A DNA stretch of 5,198 bases from contig WOZT01000251.1 in NCBI GenBank assembly GCA_011620145.1, forward strand, positions 1 through 5,198, read 5' to 3'. Positions within the stretch are counted from its first letter, which is position 1; every line of letters starts with the position of its first letter. The stretch is from Gammaproteobacteria bacterium. Lineage in GTDB: Bacteria; Pseudomonadota; Gammaproteobacteria; UBA5335. Below, piece by piece: positions 1-5,198 of this stretch. Made by a program: the position numbers and the translations under genes. The notes under the pieces are model-generated. The model saw nothing but the letters and a program-made list of their open reading frames with translations. It had not been told where the DNA came from and made no database searches.

Positions 1-68
1 TGATCTGGTTCATCATCCTGGGTGTCGTTGGCGTCACGGTGAACGCTCGCGCATCCTTGGTCCGCTAA
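1..68 (+). CDS. C-terminal end of an unidentified, probably membrane-embedded protein (partial)
   Basis: Only the last 21 complete codons are inside the window, in the frame starting at base 3, ending in TAA at 66-68. The visible tail begins IWFIILGVVGVTVNA and ends ASLVR. It has about a dozen hydrophobic residues followed by two arginines, which looks like a final transmembrane helix with a short, positively charged cytoplasmic end. Many permeases and transporter subunits end this way, so the family cannot be named from this fragment. The frame starting at base 1 begins with a stop codon. The frame starting at base 2 stays open for longer but reads as a Pro/Arg/Gly-rich composition typical of a non-coding frame in GC-rich DNA, so the short hydrophobic reading is preferred. 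The gene converges on the minus-strand gene ending at 177. Confidence 0.5.
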   Translation, partial: IWFIILGVVGVTVNARASLVR

Positions 69-87
69 AGTCCAAGGCCATCTCCCA

Positions 88-114
88 GCCGGGCGGTCCA
101 TTTGATCGCCCGGC
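88..114. terminator. GC-rich hairpin after the partial gene; possible terminator without a T tract
   Basis: GCCGGGCG (88-95) pairs perfectly with CGCCCGGC (107-114). The stem can extend inward by a G-U, a U-A and a C-G pair to leave a five-base loop. It lies 20 bases after the stop codon of the partial gene and between convergent genes, where a terminator is expected. Neither strand shows a run of T after the stem, so it is not a canonical intrinsic terminator. It may instead protect RNA 3' ends or act together with Rho. Confidence 0.35.
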
Positions 115-141
115 CCGATCAGGGGAATCATCTCGCCAGCC

Positions 142-163
142 TGGCGGGCCGAACGGCCCACCA
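142..163. terminator. Second GC-rich hairpin between convergent genes
   Basis: GGGCC (146-150) pairs with GGCCC (155-159) around the four-base loop GAAC. The stem continues outward across one mismatch with TGG (142-144) and CCA (161-163). It sits 13 bases beyond the stop codon of the minus-strand gene ending at 177, a usual place for a 3' hairpin of that transcript. No T tract follows on either strand, so true termination activity is uncertain. Confidence 0.3.
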
Positions 164-176
164 TTCGGCGCCGCGC

Positions 177-395
177 TCAGCGTGTTGCCACAATCTCATC
201 GACGTATAGCGGCCCTTCGTAGACCTCCTTGCCATCGATCAACACCTTGCCGTGCTCCCCACCCGTGATGGGCTGGGCGACAAAACCGTTGCGATCACTC
301 CAGGCGGTGGCATCGCCGCCGTTGGTGACCTTCACCGTGACCTTGGCCTTCTTGATCGGCTGCCGATTCTGATCAACCAGGCGAAATACCAACAT
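177..395 (-). CDS. Small beta-rich protein of unknown function, possibly carboxypeptidase-regulatory-like (Ig-like) fold
   Basis: The product is 72 residues with no signal peptide, no membrane segment and no cysteine. The start is set by a very strong ribosome binding site, GGAGGAG at 402-408, six bases before the ATG at 393-395; a longer reading from an ATG at 456-458 lacks such a site. The sequence alternates hydrophobic and polar residues. Residues 1-25 (FRLVDQNRQPIKKAKVTVKV) and SDRNGF at 33-38 resemble the 'x-G-x-P-I-x-x-A-x-V-x-V ... D-x-N-G' pattern of carboxypeptidase regulatory-like or transthyretin-like beta domains, but the protein is shorter than most of these. DGKEVYEGPLYVDE (54-67) could form a final beta hairpin. 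The strong binding site argues for real, possibly high expression. It lies 120 bases downstream of cysQ on the same strand, so it may have its own promoter or be read from the rhlB-cysQ transcript. Function is not known; the fold assignment is tentative. Confidence 0.75.
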   Translation of the reverse strand: MLVFRLVDQNRQPIKKAKVTVKVTNGGDATAWSDRNGFVAQPITGGEHGKVLIDGKEVYEGPLYVDEIVATR

Positions 396-401
396 CGCTG
401 T

Positions 402-408
402 CTCCTCC
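402..408 (-). promoter_or_regulatory. Strong ribosome binding site of the small 72-residue gene
   Basis: On the minus strand GGAGGAG lies six bases before the ATG at 393-395. It is among the strongest Shine-Dalgarno matches in this window and decides the start: the longer in-frame reading from 458 has no comparable site, and the in-frame ATG at 408-410 overlaps the site itself. Confidence 0.75.
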
Positions 409-486
409 ATTCTGTTTTGGATACAAGGCGCGCAGGCTGCAAAGCTCCCGCAACCCATGCCCTATGGAGTGTAAGCGGCGCTTGAG

Positions 487-502
487 AAAAAGCGAAGATC
501 GC
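487..502 (-). terminator. Weak terminator-like hairpin downstream of cysQ
   Basis: On the minus strand GCGA-TCT-TCGC (502 down to 492) forms a short four-pair stem, extendable by G-U pairs, followed directly by TTTTT (491-487). It starts 14 bases after the cysQ stop codon. The stem is short for an efficient intrinsic terminator, so it may terminate only partly and let some transcript reach the small gene beyond. Confidence 0.3.
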
Positions 503-515
503 CCGCAGATCCCGA

Positions 516-1334
516 TCAGCTCGTGCTGGGCAGGTAGGCGCCCCAATCGCGTCCGGCGTCGCCAAACGCCAGGAAATAGGGATTGAGGATGTCCGCCTTG
601 GTGTTGTAGCGCATCGGGGCGCCAGCCAGGTCGGTGAGCTGCCCACCCGCCACTTCGAGCACCGCCTGGGCCGCCGCAGTGTCCCATTCACTGGTTGGCC
701 CCAGGCGCGGATAGATATCGGCCTTGCCTTCGGCAACGAGGCAGATCTTGAGGGAACTGCCCATGCTGGTCAGATCGCACGGCCCCAGCCGCTCCAGATA
801 GGCCGCCACCTCGGGGCTCTGGTGGCTGCGGCTGGCCACCGCGACCACGCGTTGACCCACTGGACACGGCCGCACCGTGATGGCATGAACCGCACCGCCC
901 GCCGCTTCGGCCTTGAATGCCCCGCGTCCCACGCTCGCGGCGTAATACACCCCGGTTGCGGGCACATGAACCACGCCCAATACGGGGCGATGCTTGTCGA
1001 TCAAGGCAACGTTGACAGTAAATTCGCCGTTGCGCTTGATGAATTCCTTGGTGCCATCCAGCGGGTCAATGAGCCAGTAGCGCGCCCAGCGCGAGCGCTC
1101 GGCAAAATCAGGCCGCCCGCCCTCCTCCGACAGGATGGGCCAGTCCGGTGTCAGCGCGCTGAGTCCGTTGACAAGGACGTGGTGAGCAGCCAGGTCAGCT
1201 TCCGTGAGCGGAGAGGTGTCGTCCTTGTCGCTTACCGTGAAGTCCGCGGCATAGATCGAGAGGATGGCCTGGGCAGCCTCAGCCGCCAATTTCACCACCG
1301 GGTCCAGCAAGGCATCGAATGTCGGCATGGGCAT
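516..1334 (-). CDS. cysQ: 3'(2'),5'-bisphosphate nucleotidase CysQ
   Basis: The 272-residue product belongs to the inositol monophosphatase-like, Mg2+-dependent, Li+-sensitive phosphatase superfamily. CysQ hydrolyses adenosine 3',5'-bisphosphate (pAp, the by-product of PAPS reduction) to AMP, and can act on PAPS, keeping sulfate assimilation running. Metal-binding motifs are all present: SPLTEAD (41-47), LSEEG (68-72), DPLDGTKEF (90-98, the DPxDGT motif) and SEWDTAAAQ (215-223, the WDxAA motif). Length is slightly above the roughly 245 residues of the E. coli enzyme. No signal peptide is seen; a cytoplasmic or membrane-associated enzyme is expected. Start choice is moderate: the ATG at 1332-1334 has GAG triplets just upstream, whereas a GTG at 1341-1343 (three residues longer) has none, and an ATG at 1326-1328 is also possible. 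It begins 23 bases after the rhlB stop, so the two genes are probably cotranscribed. The DPLDGTKEFIKRNGEF context favours CysQ over SuhB-type inositol monophosphatase. Confidence 0.93.
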   Translation of the reverse strand: MPMPTFDALLDPVVKLAAEAAQAILSIYAADFTVSDKDDTSPLTEADLAAHHVLVNGLSALTPDWPILSEEGGRPDFAERSRWARYWLIDPLDGTKEFIKRNGEFTVNVALIDKHRPVLGVVHVPATGVYYAASVGRGAFKAEAAGGAVHAITVRPCPVGQRVVAVASRSHQSPEVAAYLERLGPCDLTSMGSSLKICLVAEGKADIYPRLGPTSEWDTAAAQAVLEVAGGQLTDLAGAPMRYNTKADILNPYFLAFGDAGRDWGAYLPSTS

Positions 1335-1357
1335 CAATCTCACTCGGATAGGATCGG

Positions 1358-2629
1358 CTAAGCTTGCTCGTCTCCCCCACCGGAAACGGCATGGGGGCTT
1401 GACTTGAGCGGGTGCGGGCGGGCCGGACGGTCAGCCCGAAGGCGCCCACGCGGCGCCTGCAGGTCCGGGACCGGGACCACCGGGATCTTGTGGCCGATGT
1501 AGGCCTCGATCTCGGGCAGGGCGTAGCAGTAATGTTCACAGCACAGCGAAAACGCATCGCCTTCGGCGCCGGCGCGGGCCGTGCGACCGATGCGATGCAC
1601 GTAGTCCTCGGCATCCTGCGGCAGGTCGTAGTTGATCACCCGCGCCACATGGGGAATGTGCAATCCCCGCGCGGCGACGTCGGTGGCCACCAGCACCTGC
1701 ACCCGCCCCTCGGTGAACGCCGTGAGCAAGGCAAGACGCTTGTGCTGCGGGACATCGCCGCTGAGCCGGCCGACAACAATGCCCTGACCCTGGAGCCGCT
1801 GCTCGATCTTTTCGGAGGCGCGGCGGGTGTTGACGAAAATGATCGTGCGCTCGCCAGGCATCTCGGCCACCAGCGCGCGCAGCAAGGGCAGCTTTTCCTC
1901 GCTGGACACGTGGTAGAGGCGCTCCCGCGCGCCAACGGCGGTCATCTGGTCGACTTCGGTGCGCACCAGCCGAGGGCTGTTCATATGCTCGTAAGCCAGT
2001 TCCGTCACCCGGTGGGACAGCGTCGCCGAGAACAGCATGTTCAGGCGTTGTTCGGGCGGCGGCATGCGGCGCAGCAGATAGCGCACGTCATTGATGAAGC
2101 CCAGGTCGAACATGCGGTCGGCCTCGTCCAGCACGACGACTTCCGCTGCCTTCAGATCAAAAACACCCTGCTTGAAGTAGTCGATGAGCCGCCCCGGCGT
2201 GCCAATCAGCACGTCCACCCCGGCTTCCAGGGTTTCCCGTTGGGTGTGATAACCGGTACCGCCATACACCACAGCCACACGCAGACCGCTGGAGCCGCCA
2301 AGCTGCTCGGCATCACGGTGAATCTGCACCGCCAGCTCCCGGGTCGGCGCCAGAACCAGGGCGCGAGGCTGATTCAATCGGCGCCCCGCGGGCGGCGCAT
2401 GGGTGAGCAGACGGTTCATCAGTGCCAATAGGAAGGCCGCCGTCTTGCCAGTGCCGGTCTGGGCCTGCCCGGCCACATCCTGGCCTGCCAGCGCAAGCGG
2501 CAGGGTCGCGGCCTGAATCGGTGTGCAATGGGCAAAACCCGCCGCGACCGTGCCCGCCAACAGCGCGGGGGCCAGATTCAGATCGGAAAACGAGAGTGGA
2601 GCATCCAGGGAAGAATCAGGAGACGTCAT
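1358..2629 (-). CDS. rhlB: ATP-dependent DEAD-box RNA helicase RhlB
   Basis: The 423-residue product has all DEAD-box motifs in order: Q motif GFAHCTPIQ (31-39), Walker A AQTGTGKT (56-63), PTRELA (95-100), GG (123-124), TPGR (144-147), DEAD (168-171), SAT (201-203), IIFVNT (263-268), [11 protein letters not shown] (315-325) and [10 protein letters not shown] (345-354). RhlB-specific stretches match my recollection of the E. coli protein closely, notably [19 protein letters not shown] (187-205) and AYIGHKIPV near 376-384; length is also close to its 421 residues. In E. coli RhlB unwinds RNA for the RNase E degradosome. After residue 386 the tail is Pro/Arg-rich and poorly conserved, as in relatives, and probably binds RNA or partners. 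The ATG at 2627-2629 is preferred because GGTGG lies five bases upstream; a GTG at 2636-2638 would add three residues but lacks a site. The position, divergent from trxA-rho, is the E. coli arrangement and strengthens the RhlB call over RhlE or SrmB. Confidence 0.95.
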   Translation of the reverse strand: MTSPDSSLDAPLSFSDLNLAPALLAGTVAAGFAHCTPIQAATLPLALAGQDVAGQAQTGTGKTAAFLLALMNRLLTHAPPAGRRLNQPRALVLAPTRELAVQIHRDAEQLGGSSGLRVAVVYGGTGYHTQRETLEAGVDVLIGTPGRLIDYFKQGVFDLKAAEVVVLDEADRMFDLGFINDVRYLLRRMPPPEQRLNMLFSATLSHRVTELAYEHMNSPRLVRTEVDQMTAVGARERLYHVSSEEKLPLLRALVAEMPGERTIIFVNTRRASEKIEQRLQGQGIVVGRLSGDVPQHKRLALLTAFTEGRVQVLVATDVAARGLHIPHVARVINYDLPQDAEDYVHRIGRTARAGAEGDAFSLCCEHYCYALPEIEAYIGHKIPVVPVPDLQAPRGRLRADRPARPHPLKSSPHAVSGGGDEQA

Positions 2630-2645
2630 CCCGGCCACCGGCAGT

Positions 2646-2667
2646 CTTGACCCTGGGCAAGGGTAAG
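2646..2667 (-). other. Hairpin in the rhlB mRNA leader, just upstream of the ribosome binding site
   Basis: ACCCT (2650-2654) pairs with AGGGT (2660-2664) around a five-base loop. After a single bulged base (2649), CTT (2646-2648) pairs with AAG (2665-2667), giving eight pairs in total. In the rhlB transcript it ends about 16 bases before the ATG, close to the weak GGTGG binding site, so it could influence translation. No function is demonstrated by sequence alone. Confidence 0.35.
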
Positions 2668-2715
2668 CGGGGCGCTATTGCATTTGGGGTGGATCACTGG
2701 GTAAGCTAACTCCGA

Positions 2716-2745
2716 GCAGAAAACAAATAATTTGGTCTATTCTGC
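2716..2745. repeat. Nested inverted repeats in the rhlB-trxA control region (operator-like)
   Basis: CAAAT-A-ATTTG (2724-2734) is a perfect palindrome with a single central base. It lies inside a second inverted pair, GCAGAA (2716-2721) and TTCTGC (2740-2745). The two centres are about 1.5 bases apart, so they are not exactly concentric. Symmetric AT-rich sites between divergent genes often bind dimeric regulators, but no known operator consensus is recognised here. Confidence 0.3.
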
Positions 2746-2841
2746 CTCATTCGCTTGAGCCGCGTCACATCCGGCTTGGTTCCCCGCCGACGCATCCTTC
2801 GCGTTTCCGGCACGAGCAAATCCAAATTCTTTTCATTTTGT

Positions 2842-2847
2842 GGAGGT
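2842..2847 (+). promoter_or_regulatory. Ribosome binding site that fixes the GTG start of trxA
   Basis: GGAGGT lies eight bases (measured from the end of GGAGG) before the GTG at 2855-2857. An in-frame GTG at 2840-2842 overlaps this site and cannot use it, so the downstream GTG is the start. The resulting protein aligns with the normal N-terminus of bacterial thioredoxin. Confidence 0.75.
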
Positions 2848-2854
2848 ACGGTTC

Positions 2855-3181
2855 GTGAGCGGTGTCGTCACCCATGTTACGGATGATAATTTCGAACGGG
2901 AAGTGCTCCAGTCTCAGGTTCCCGTATTGGTTGACTATTGGGCCGAGTGGTGTGGCCCCTGCAAGATGATCGCGCCCCTTCTGGACGAGATTTCCGGGGA
3001 ATATGCCGGTCGTCTGAAAATCGCCAAGCTCAACATTGACGAAAATCCCCAGACACCCCCCAAATACGGCATCCGCGGCATTCCGACCCTGATGCTGTTC
3101 AAGGGTGGCAATGTCGAGGCCACCAAGGTGGGCGCATTATCCAAATCCCAGCTGGTCGCCTTCCTGGACAGCCAAGTGTAA
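2855..3181 (+). CDS. trxA: Thioredoxin 1 (TrxA)
   Basis: The product is a 108-residue cytoplasmic dithiol-disulfide oxidoreductase, one residue shorter than E. coli thioredoxin. It is reduced by thioredoxin reductase with NADPH and supplies electrons to ribonucleotide reductase, methionine sulfoxide reductases and PAPS reductase. Visible hallmarks are the active site WCGPCK (32-37; redox cysteines 33 and 36), the buried aspartate D27 in LVDYWA, the cis-proline P77 in RGIPT, and the conserved [16 protein letters not shown] and [10 protein letters not shown] segments. KVGALSK (91-97) near the C-terminus also matches the family. The start is GTG, supported by GGAGG eight bases upstream and by alignment of the N-terminus; a GTG five codons earlier would add residues not usual in the family. 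It is transcribed divergently from rhlB and followed by an intrinsic terminator, so it is probably mainly its own transcription unit even though rho follows on the same strand. Confidence 0.97.
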   Translation: MSGVVTHVTDDNFEREVLQSQVPVLVDYWAEWCGPCKMIAPLLDEISGEYAGRLKIAKLNIDENPQTPPKYGIRGIPTLMLFKGGNVEATKVGALSKSQLVAFLDSQV

Positions 3182-3206
3182 ATTCACCACGAATGACCTG
3201 ATACCA

Positions 3207-3236
3207 AAAGCCCCCCGTCCGGACAGGGGGCTTTAT
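3207..3236 (+). terminator. Intrinsic terminator of trxA
   Basis: AAAGCCCCC (3207-3215) pairs perfectly with GGGGGCTTT (3226-3234), with a ten-base apical region that may close by two further pairs after a C-A mismatch. The T run (CTTTAT) is short, but the strong GC stem and the position 25 bases after the trxA stop codon make this a good rho-independent terminator. The flanking A and T bases also give it some symmetry, though no gene reads toward it from the right. Read-through into rho may occur. Confidence 0.8.
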
Positions 3237-3402
3237 CTCCCCACAATGAAAACAAATGACGCCAGCAATCATGCCGCTCCAGCCCCGGAGTGACTCCTGA
3301 CCAGCGATTTCCGAAGCCCACCGATCCAAATCCACGGATCGGTTCCCGCCAGCCATTCAACCCTTCCAATCCCAGCGCAGACCTTCCCCTGAGTAAACGA
3401 GC
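3237..3402 (+). promoter_or_regulatory. rho leader: promoter-proximal region with hairpin and C-rich tract
   Basis: This 166-base stretch lies between the trxA terminator and the rho start. It holds a perfect eight-pair hairpin, ACCGATCC (3320-3327) with GGATCGGT (3336-3343), loop of eight bases. After it, positions 3344-3390 contain 24 C but only 5 G in 47 bases, with many pyrimidine-C steps, as expected for a Rho loading (rut) site. In E. coli Rho represses its own gene by terminating in the leader, so the same is a reasonable inference here. No clear -35/-10 pair was found. A 15-codon reading frame (3246-3293) lacks a ribosome binding site and is not called as a gene. Confidence 0.4.
3320..3343 (+). 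repeat. Perfect hairpin in the rho leader
   Basis: ACCGATCC (3320-3327) and GGATCGGT (3336-3343) form an uninterrupted eight-pair stem around the loop AAATCCAC. No T tract follows, so it is not an intrinsic terminator. Its position just 5' of the C-rich stretch suggests a structural element of the rho mRNA leader; a binding site on DNA is an alternative. Confidence 0.5.
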
Positions 3403-4662
3403 ATGAATCTGACCCACCTGAAAAAAATGCCCGCAGCCGAGCTTGTCGCTCTGGCTCAATCGATGAATATCGAAGGCGCCGCCCGCTCCCGCAAACAGGA
3501 CATCATCTTCTCGATCCTCAAGCAGGTGGCCAAGAACGGGGATGAGATTTCCGGGGACGGCGTGGTGGAGATCCTGCAGGACGGCTACGGCTTCCTGCGT
3601 TCGGGGGACAGTTCCTATCTGGCCGGTCCGGATGACATTTATGTCTCGCCCAGCCAGATCCGGCGCTTCAGTTTGCGCACCGGCGACACGGTCACGGGAC
3701 GCATCCGCCCCCCCAAGGAAGGCGAGCGCTATTTCGCTTTGCTGAAAGTGGATGAGATCAATTTCGACCGTCCCGAGGCGGCCCACAACAAGATTTTATT
3801 CGAGAACCTCACCCCCCTGTTCGCCAAGGAAACCCTGATCCTGGAACAGGGCAACGGCAGCACCGAGGATCTCACCGCGCGCATCATCGACATGATCTCG
3901 CCCATCGGCAAAGGCCAGCGCGGACTCGTCGTCTCGCCGCCCAAGGCCGGCAAGACCATGATGCTGCAGAACATCGCCCACAGCATCGCCGCCAACCACC
4001 CCGAGTGTTACCTCATCGTCCTGCTCATCGACGAGCGGCCCGAGGAAGTCACCGAAATGAGCCGCTCGGTGCGCGGGGAAGTCATCGCCTCCACCTTCGA
4101 CGAACCCGCCACCCGCCACGTGCAGGTCGCGGAAATGGTGATCGAGAAGGCCAAACGCCTGGTCGAGCACAAACGGGACGTGGTGATTCTGCTGGACTCC
4201 ATCACCCGGCTGGCGCGCGCCTACAACACCGTGATTCCCTCTTCCGGCAAGGTGCTCACCGGTGGCGTGGACGCCAACGCCCTGCACCGCCCCAAGCGGT
4301 TCTTCGGCGCCGCCCGCAACATCGAGGAAGGCGGTTCGCTGACCATCATCGCCACCGCGTTGGTCGATACCGGCTCGCGCATGGACGATGTGATCTACGA
4401 GGAGTTCAAGGGCACCGGCAACATGGAAATCCACATGGAGCGCCGGATCGCCGAAAAACGCATCTTCCCGGCCATCAACATCAATCGCTCCGGCACCCGG
4501 CGCGAGGAATTCCTCATTGCGCCGGAAGAAATGCAGAAGATCTGGATCCTGCGCAAACTGCTGCATTCGATGGATGAACTGGCCGCCATTGAATTCCTGA
4601 TCGACCGCATGAAGACCACCAAGACCAACGCAGAGTTCTTCGACACCATGAAGCGGGGCTGA
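3403..4662 (+). CDS. rho: Transcription termination factor Rho
   Basis: The 419-residue product has the same length and residue numbering as E. coli Rho, a hexameric RNA-dependent ATPase/helicase that binds C-rich RNA and dislodges RNA polymerase. The N-terminal region (about 1-47) begins [10 protein letters not shown], the cold-shock-like RNA-binding domain carries GYGFLRS (61-67), and the RecA-type motor follows from about 130. Visible motor motifs are Walker A SPPKAGKT (178-185), catalytic E211 in LIDERPEE, Walker [11 protein letters not shown] (260-269, D265), the Q-loop around 278-290, the R-loop region ALVDTGSR (319-326) and the arginine finger R366 in NRSGTRREE. Residues known to contact bicyclomycin in E. 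coli (for example P103, K184, R212, D265, S266, T323, G337) are kept, so sensitivity is inferred. There is no large insertion in the N-terminal domain. The ATG has only a weak GAG about nine bases upstream, which fits modest or regulated translation. An O-methyltransferase gene starts six bases after the stop. Confidence 0.98.
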   Translation: MNLTHLKKMPAAELVALAQSMNIEGAARSRKQDIIFSILKQVAKNGDEISGDGVVEILQDGYGFLRSGDSSYLAGPDDIYVSPSQIRRFSLRTGDTVTGRIRPPKEGERYFALLKVDEINFDRPEAAHNKILFENLTPLFAKETLILEQGNGSTEDLTARIIDMISPIGKGQRGLVVSPPKAGKTMMLQNIAHSIAANHPECYLIVLLIDERPEEVTEMSRSVRGEVIASTFDEPATRHVQVAEMVIEKAKRLVEHKRDVVILLDSITRLARAYNTVIPSSGKVLTGGVDANALHRPKRFFGAARNIEEGGSLTIIATALVDTGSRMDDVIYEEFKGTGNMEIHMERRIAEKRIFPAININRSGTRREEFLIAPEEMQKIWILRKLLHSMDELAAIEFLIDRMKTTKTNAEFFDTMKRG

Positions 4663-4668
4663 GCCAAC

Positions 4669-5198
4669 ATGAGCCGCAAGACCCTGCCACTGGACGACCG
4701 GCTCAGCGACTACCTGCTCAGCGTGGGGGTGCGGGAACCCGAAGCGGCGCGCGCCTTGCGCGAGGAAACCGCCGGTCGGCCCGAATCCAACATGCAGATC
4801 GCCCCGGAGCAGGGGCAGTTCCTGGATTTTCTGATCCGCGCCCTGGGCGTGCGCCGGGCCATCGAAGTCGGCGTGTATACCGGCTACAGCGCCCTGATCA
4901 CGGCCCTCGCCCTGCCTGCGGACGGTGAACTCATCGCCTGCGACATCAACCCGGAGTGGACCGCCATCGGCCAGCGCTACTGGCGCCAGGCCGGGGTTTC
5001 CGACCGCATCCGTTTGCATCTGCGTCCGGCCCTAGACACCCTGAACGCCTTGATCGGCGCAGGGGAAAGCGGCCGCTTCGATTTCGCCTTCATCGATGCG
5101 GACAAGGAAGGCTACCCGGACTATTTCGAGGCCTGCCTGAAGCTCATGCGTCCCGGCGGCGTCATCGCGGTGGACAATACGCTGTGGTCAGGCCATGT
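4669..5198 (+). CDS. Class I SAM-dependent O-methyltransferase, caffeoyl-CoA/catechol OMT-like (partial, 3' end outside window)
   Basis: The first 176 complete codons are present before the window ends; relatives run to about 215-225 residues, so roughly 40-50 residues are missing. The protein belongs to the cation-dependent O-methyltransferase family (Methyltransf_3), which transfers the methyl group of S-adenosylmethionine to a hydroxyl, often of a catechol. Features seen: REETAGRPES (31-40) and MQIAPEQGQF (42-51), typical of bacterial members; glycine-rich SAM motif EVGVYTGYS (66-74); acidic residue D92 after strand 2; FIDADKEGY (141-149) and VDNTLWSG (168-175), which supply metal and SAM contacts in the family. 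The ATG follows GAG five bases upstream and lies six bases after the rho stop codon, so it is very likely cotranscribed with rho. The natural substrate cannot be told. A small-molecule substrate is more likely than RNA or protein, given the family. Confidence 0.9.
   Translation, partial: MSRKTLPLDDRLSDYLLSVGVREPEAARALREETAGRPESNMQIAPEQGQFLDFLIRALGVRRAIEVGVYTGYSALITALALPADGELIACDINPEWTAIGQRYWRQAGVSDRIRLHLRPALDTLNALIGAGESGRFDFAFIDADKEGYPDYFEACLKLMRPGGVIAVDNTLWSGH

Larger units (their letters stand above)
2630..2854. promoter_or_regulatory. Divergent control region between rhlB and trxA
   Basis: These 225 bases must contain the promoters for the leftward rhlB-cysQ transcript and for rightward trxA. 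The stretch from about 2700 to 2750 is more AT-rich than its surroundings. I found no convincing -35/-10 pair: the best rightward candidate, TTGCAT (2678-2683) with TAAGCT (2702-2707) at 18 bases, matches only three of six positions in each box. Notable elements are a perfect 11-base palindrome CAAATAATTTG (2724-2734) nested in an inverted pair GCAGAA (2716-2721) / TTCTGC (2740-2745), and a hairpin in the rhlB leader at 2646-2667. There is no supportable gene here. Confidence 0.5.

Noticed and set aside
177..458. Longer 93-residue form of the small minus-strand gene
   Set aside because: No ribosome binding site lies before the ATG at 456-458, whereas the internal ATG at 393-395 has a near-ideal one; the extra 21 residues look like translated leader.
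822..1361. Plus-strand open frame (179 codons) opposite cysQ
   Set aside because: Arg/His-rich translation without motifs, wholly antisense to a well-supported phosphatase gene.
1412..2431. Plus-strand open frame (339 codons) opposite rhlB
   Set aside because: Composition is typical of an antisense shadow, it has no recognisable domain, and rhlB on the other strand carries every DEAD-box motif.
2678..2707. Possible sigma-70 promoter for trxA (TTGCAT, 18 bases, TAAGCT)
   Set aside because: Only three of six bases match in each box, which is too weak to call as a promoter; it is mentioned only in the control region entry.
3246..3293. 15-codon reading frame upstream of rho as a possible leader peptide like rhoL
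   Set aside because: No ribosome binding site precedes the ATG, the sequence does not resemble the E. coli leader peptide, and frames this short arise often by chance.
3184..3786. Minus-strand open frame (200 codons) over the trxA terminator, rho leader and rho start
   Set aside because: It would run across an intrinsic terminator and the beginning of rho, with no recognisable family features; it is best explained by lack of stops in GC-rich DNA.
3796..5019. Long minus-strand open frame (407 codons) opposite rho and the methyltransferase
   Set aside because: It is rich in His, Gly and Gln, as expected when a GC-rich coding strand is read backwards, and it lies over two unmistakable genes with no motif of its own.
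1..5198. Search for mobile elements, CRISPR repeats, tRNA or rRNA genes, toxin-antitoxin or defence genes
   Set aside because: No transposase, regularly spaced repeats, tRNA-like cloverleaf or defence domains were seen; gene order and content are those of a conserved chromosomal core region.

Overview
This is a GC-rich bacterial chromosomal window of housekeeping character. The divergent arrangement of rhlB (minus strand) against trxA and rho (plus strand) matches the order known in Escherichia coli. With a GC-leaning codon usage and E. coli-like Rho and RhlB sequences, this points to a gammaproteobacterium or close relative, perhaps one of the sulfur-metabolising GC-rich lineages. The genus cannot be told from the sequence.

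Layout: (1) positions 1-68 hold the last codons of a plus-strand gene whose end looks like a membrane segment. (2) Positions 69-176 form a short convergent intergenic region with two GC-rich hairpins. (3) A small minus-strand gene (177-395) encodes a 72-residue beta-rich protein of unknown role behind a strong ribosome binding site. (4) Then come cysQ (516-1334) and rhlB (1358-2629), both on the minus strand, 23 bases apart and probably cotranscribed as rhlB-cysQ. (5) A 225-base divergent control region (2630-2854) follows. (6) trxA (2855-3181) starts with GTG and ends at a clear intrinsic terminator. (7) A 166-base leader (3237-3402), with a hairpin and a C-rich, G-poor tract, precedes rho (3403-4662). 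(8) Six bases after rho begins a SAM-dependent O-methyltransferase (4669 onward), cut off by the window end.

How the genes fit together: RhlB (RNA unwinding in decay) and Rho (transcription termination) both act on RNA. Thioredoxin and CysQ meet in sulfate assimilation: thioredoxin-dependent PAPS reduction releases adenosine 3',5'-bisphosphate (pAp), which CysQ hydrolyses. Because pAp is known to inhibit some RNA-degrading enzymes, placing cysQ behind the helicase gene is suggestive, but that link is inference. I see no mobile element, CRISPR array, RNA gene or defence system, and nothing that amounts to a new biological system. The points most worth checking are the rhlB-cysQ linkage, the rho leader, the rho-methyltransferase operon and the small orphan protein.
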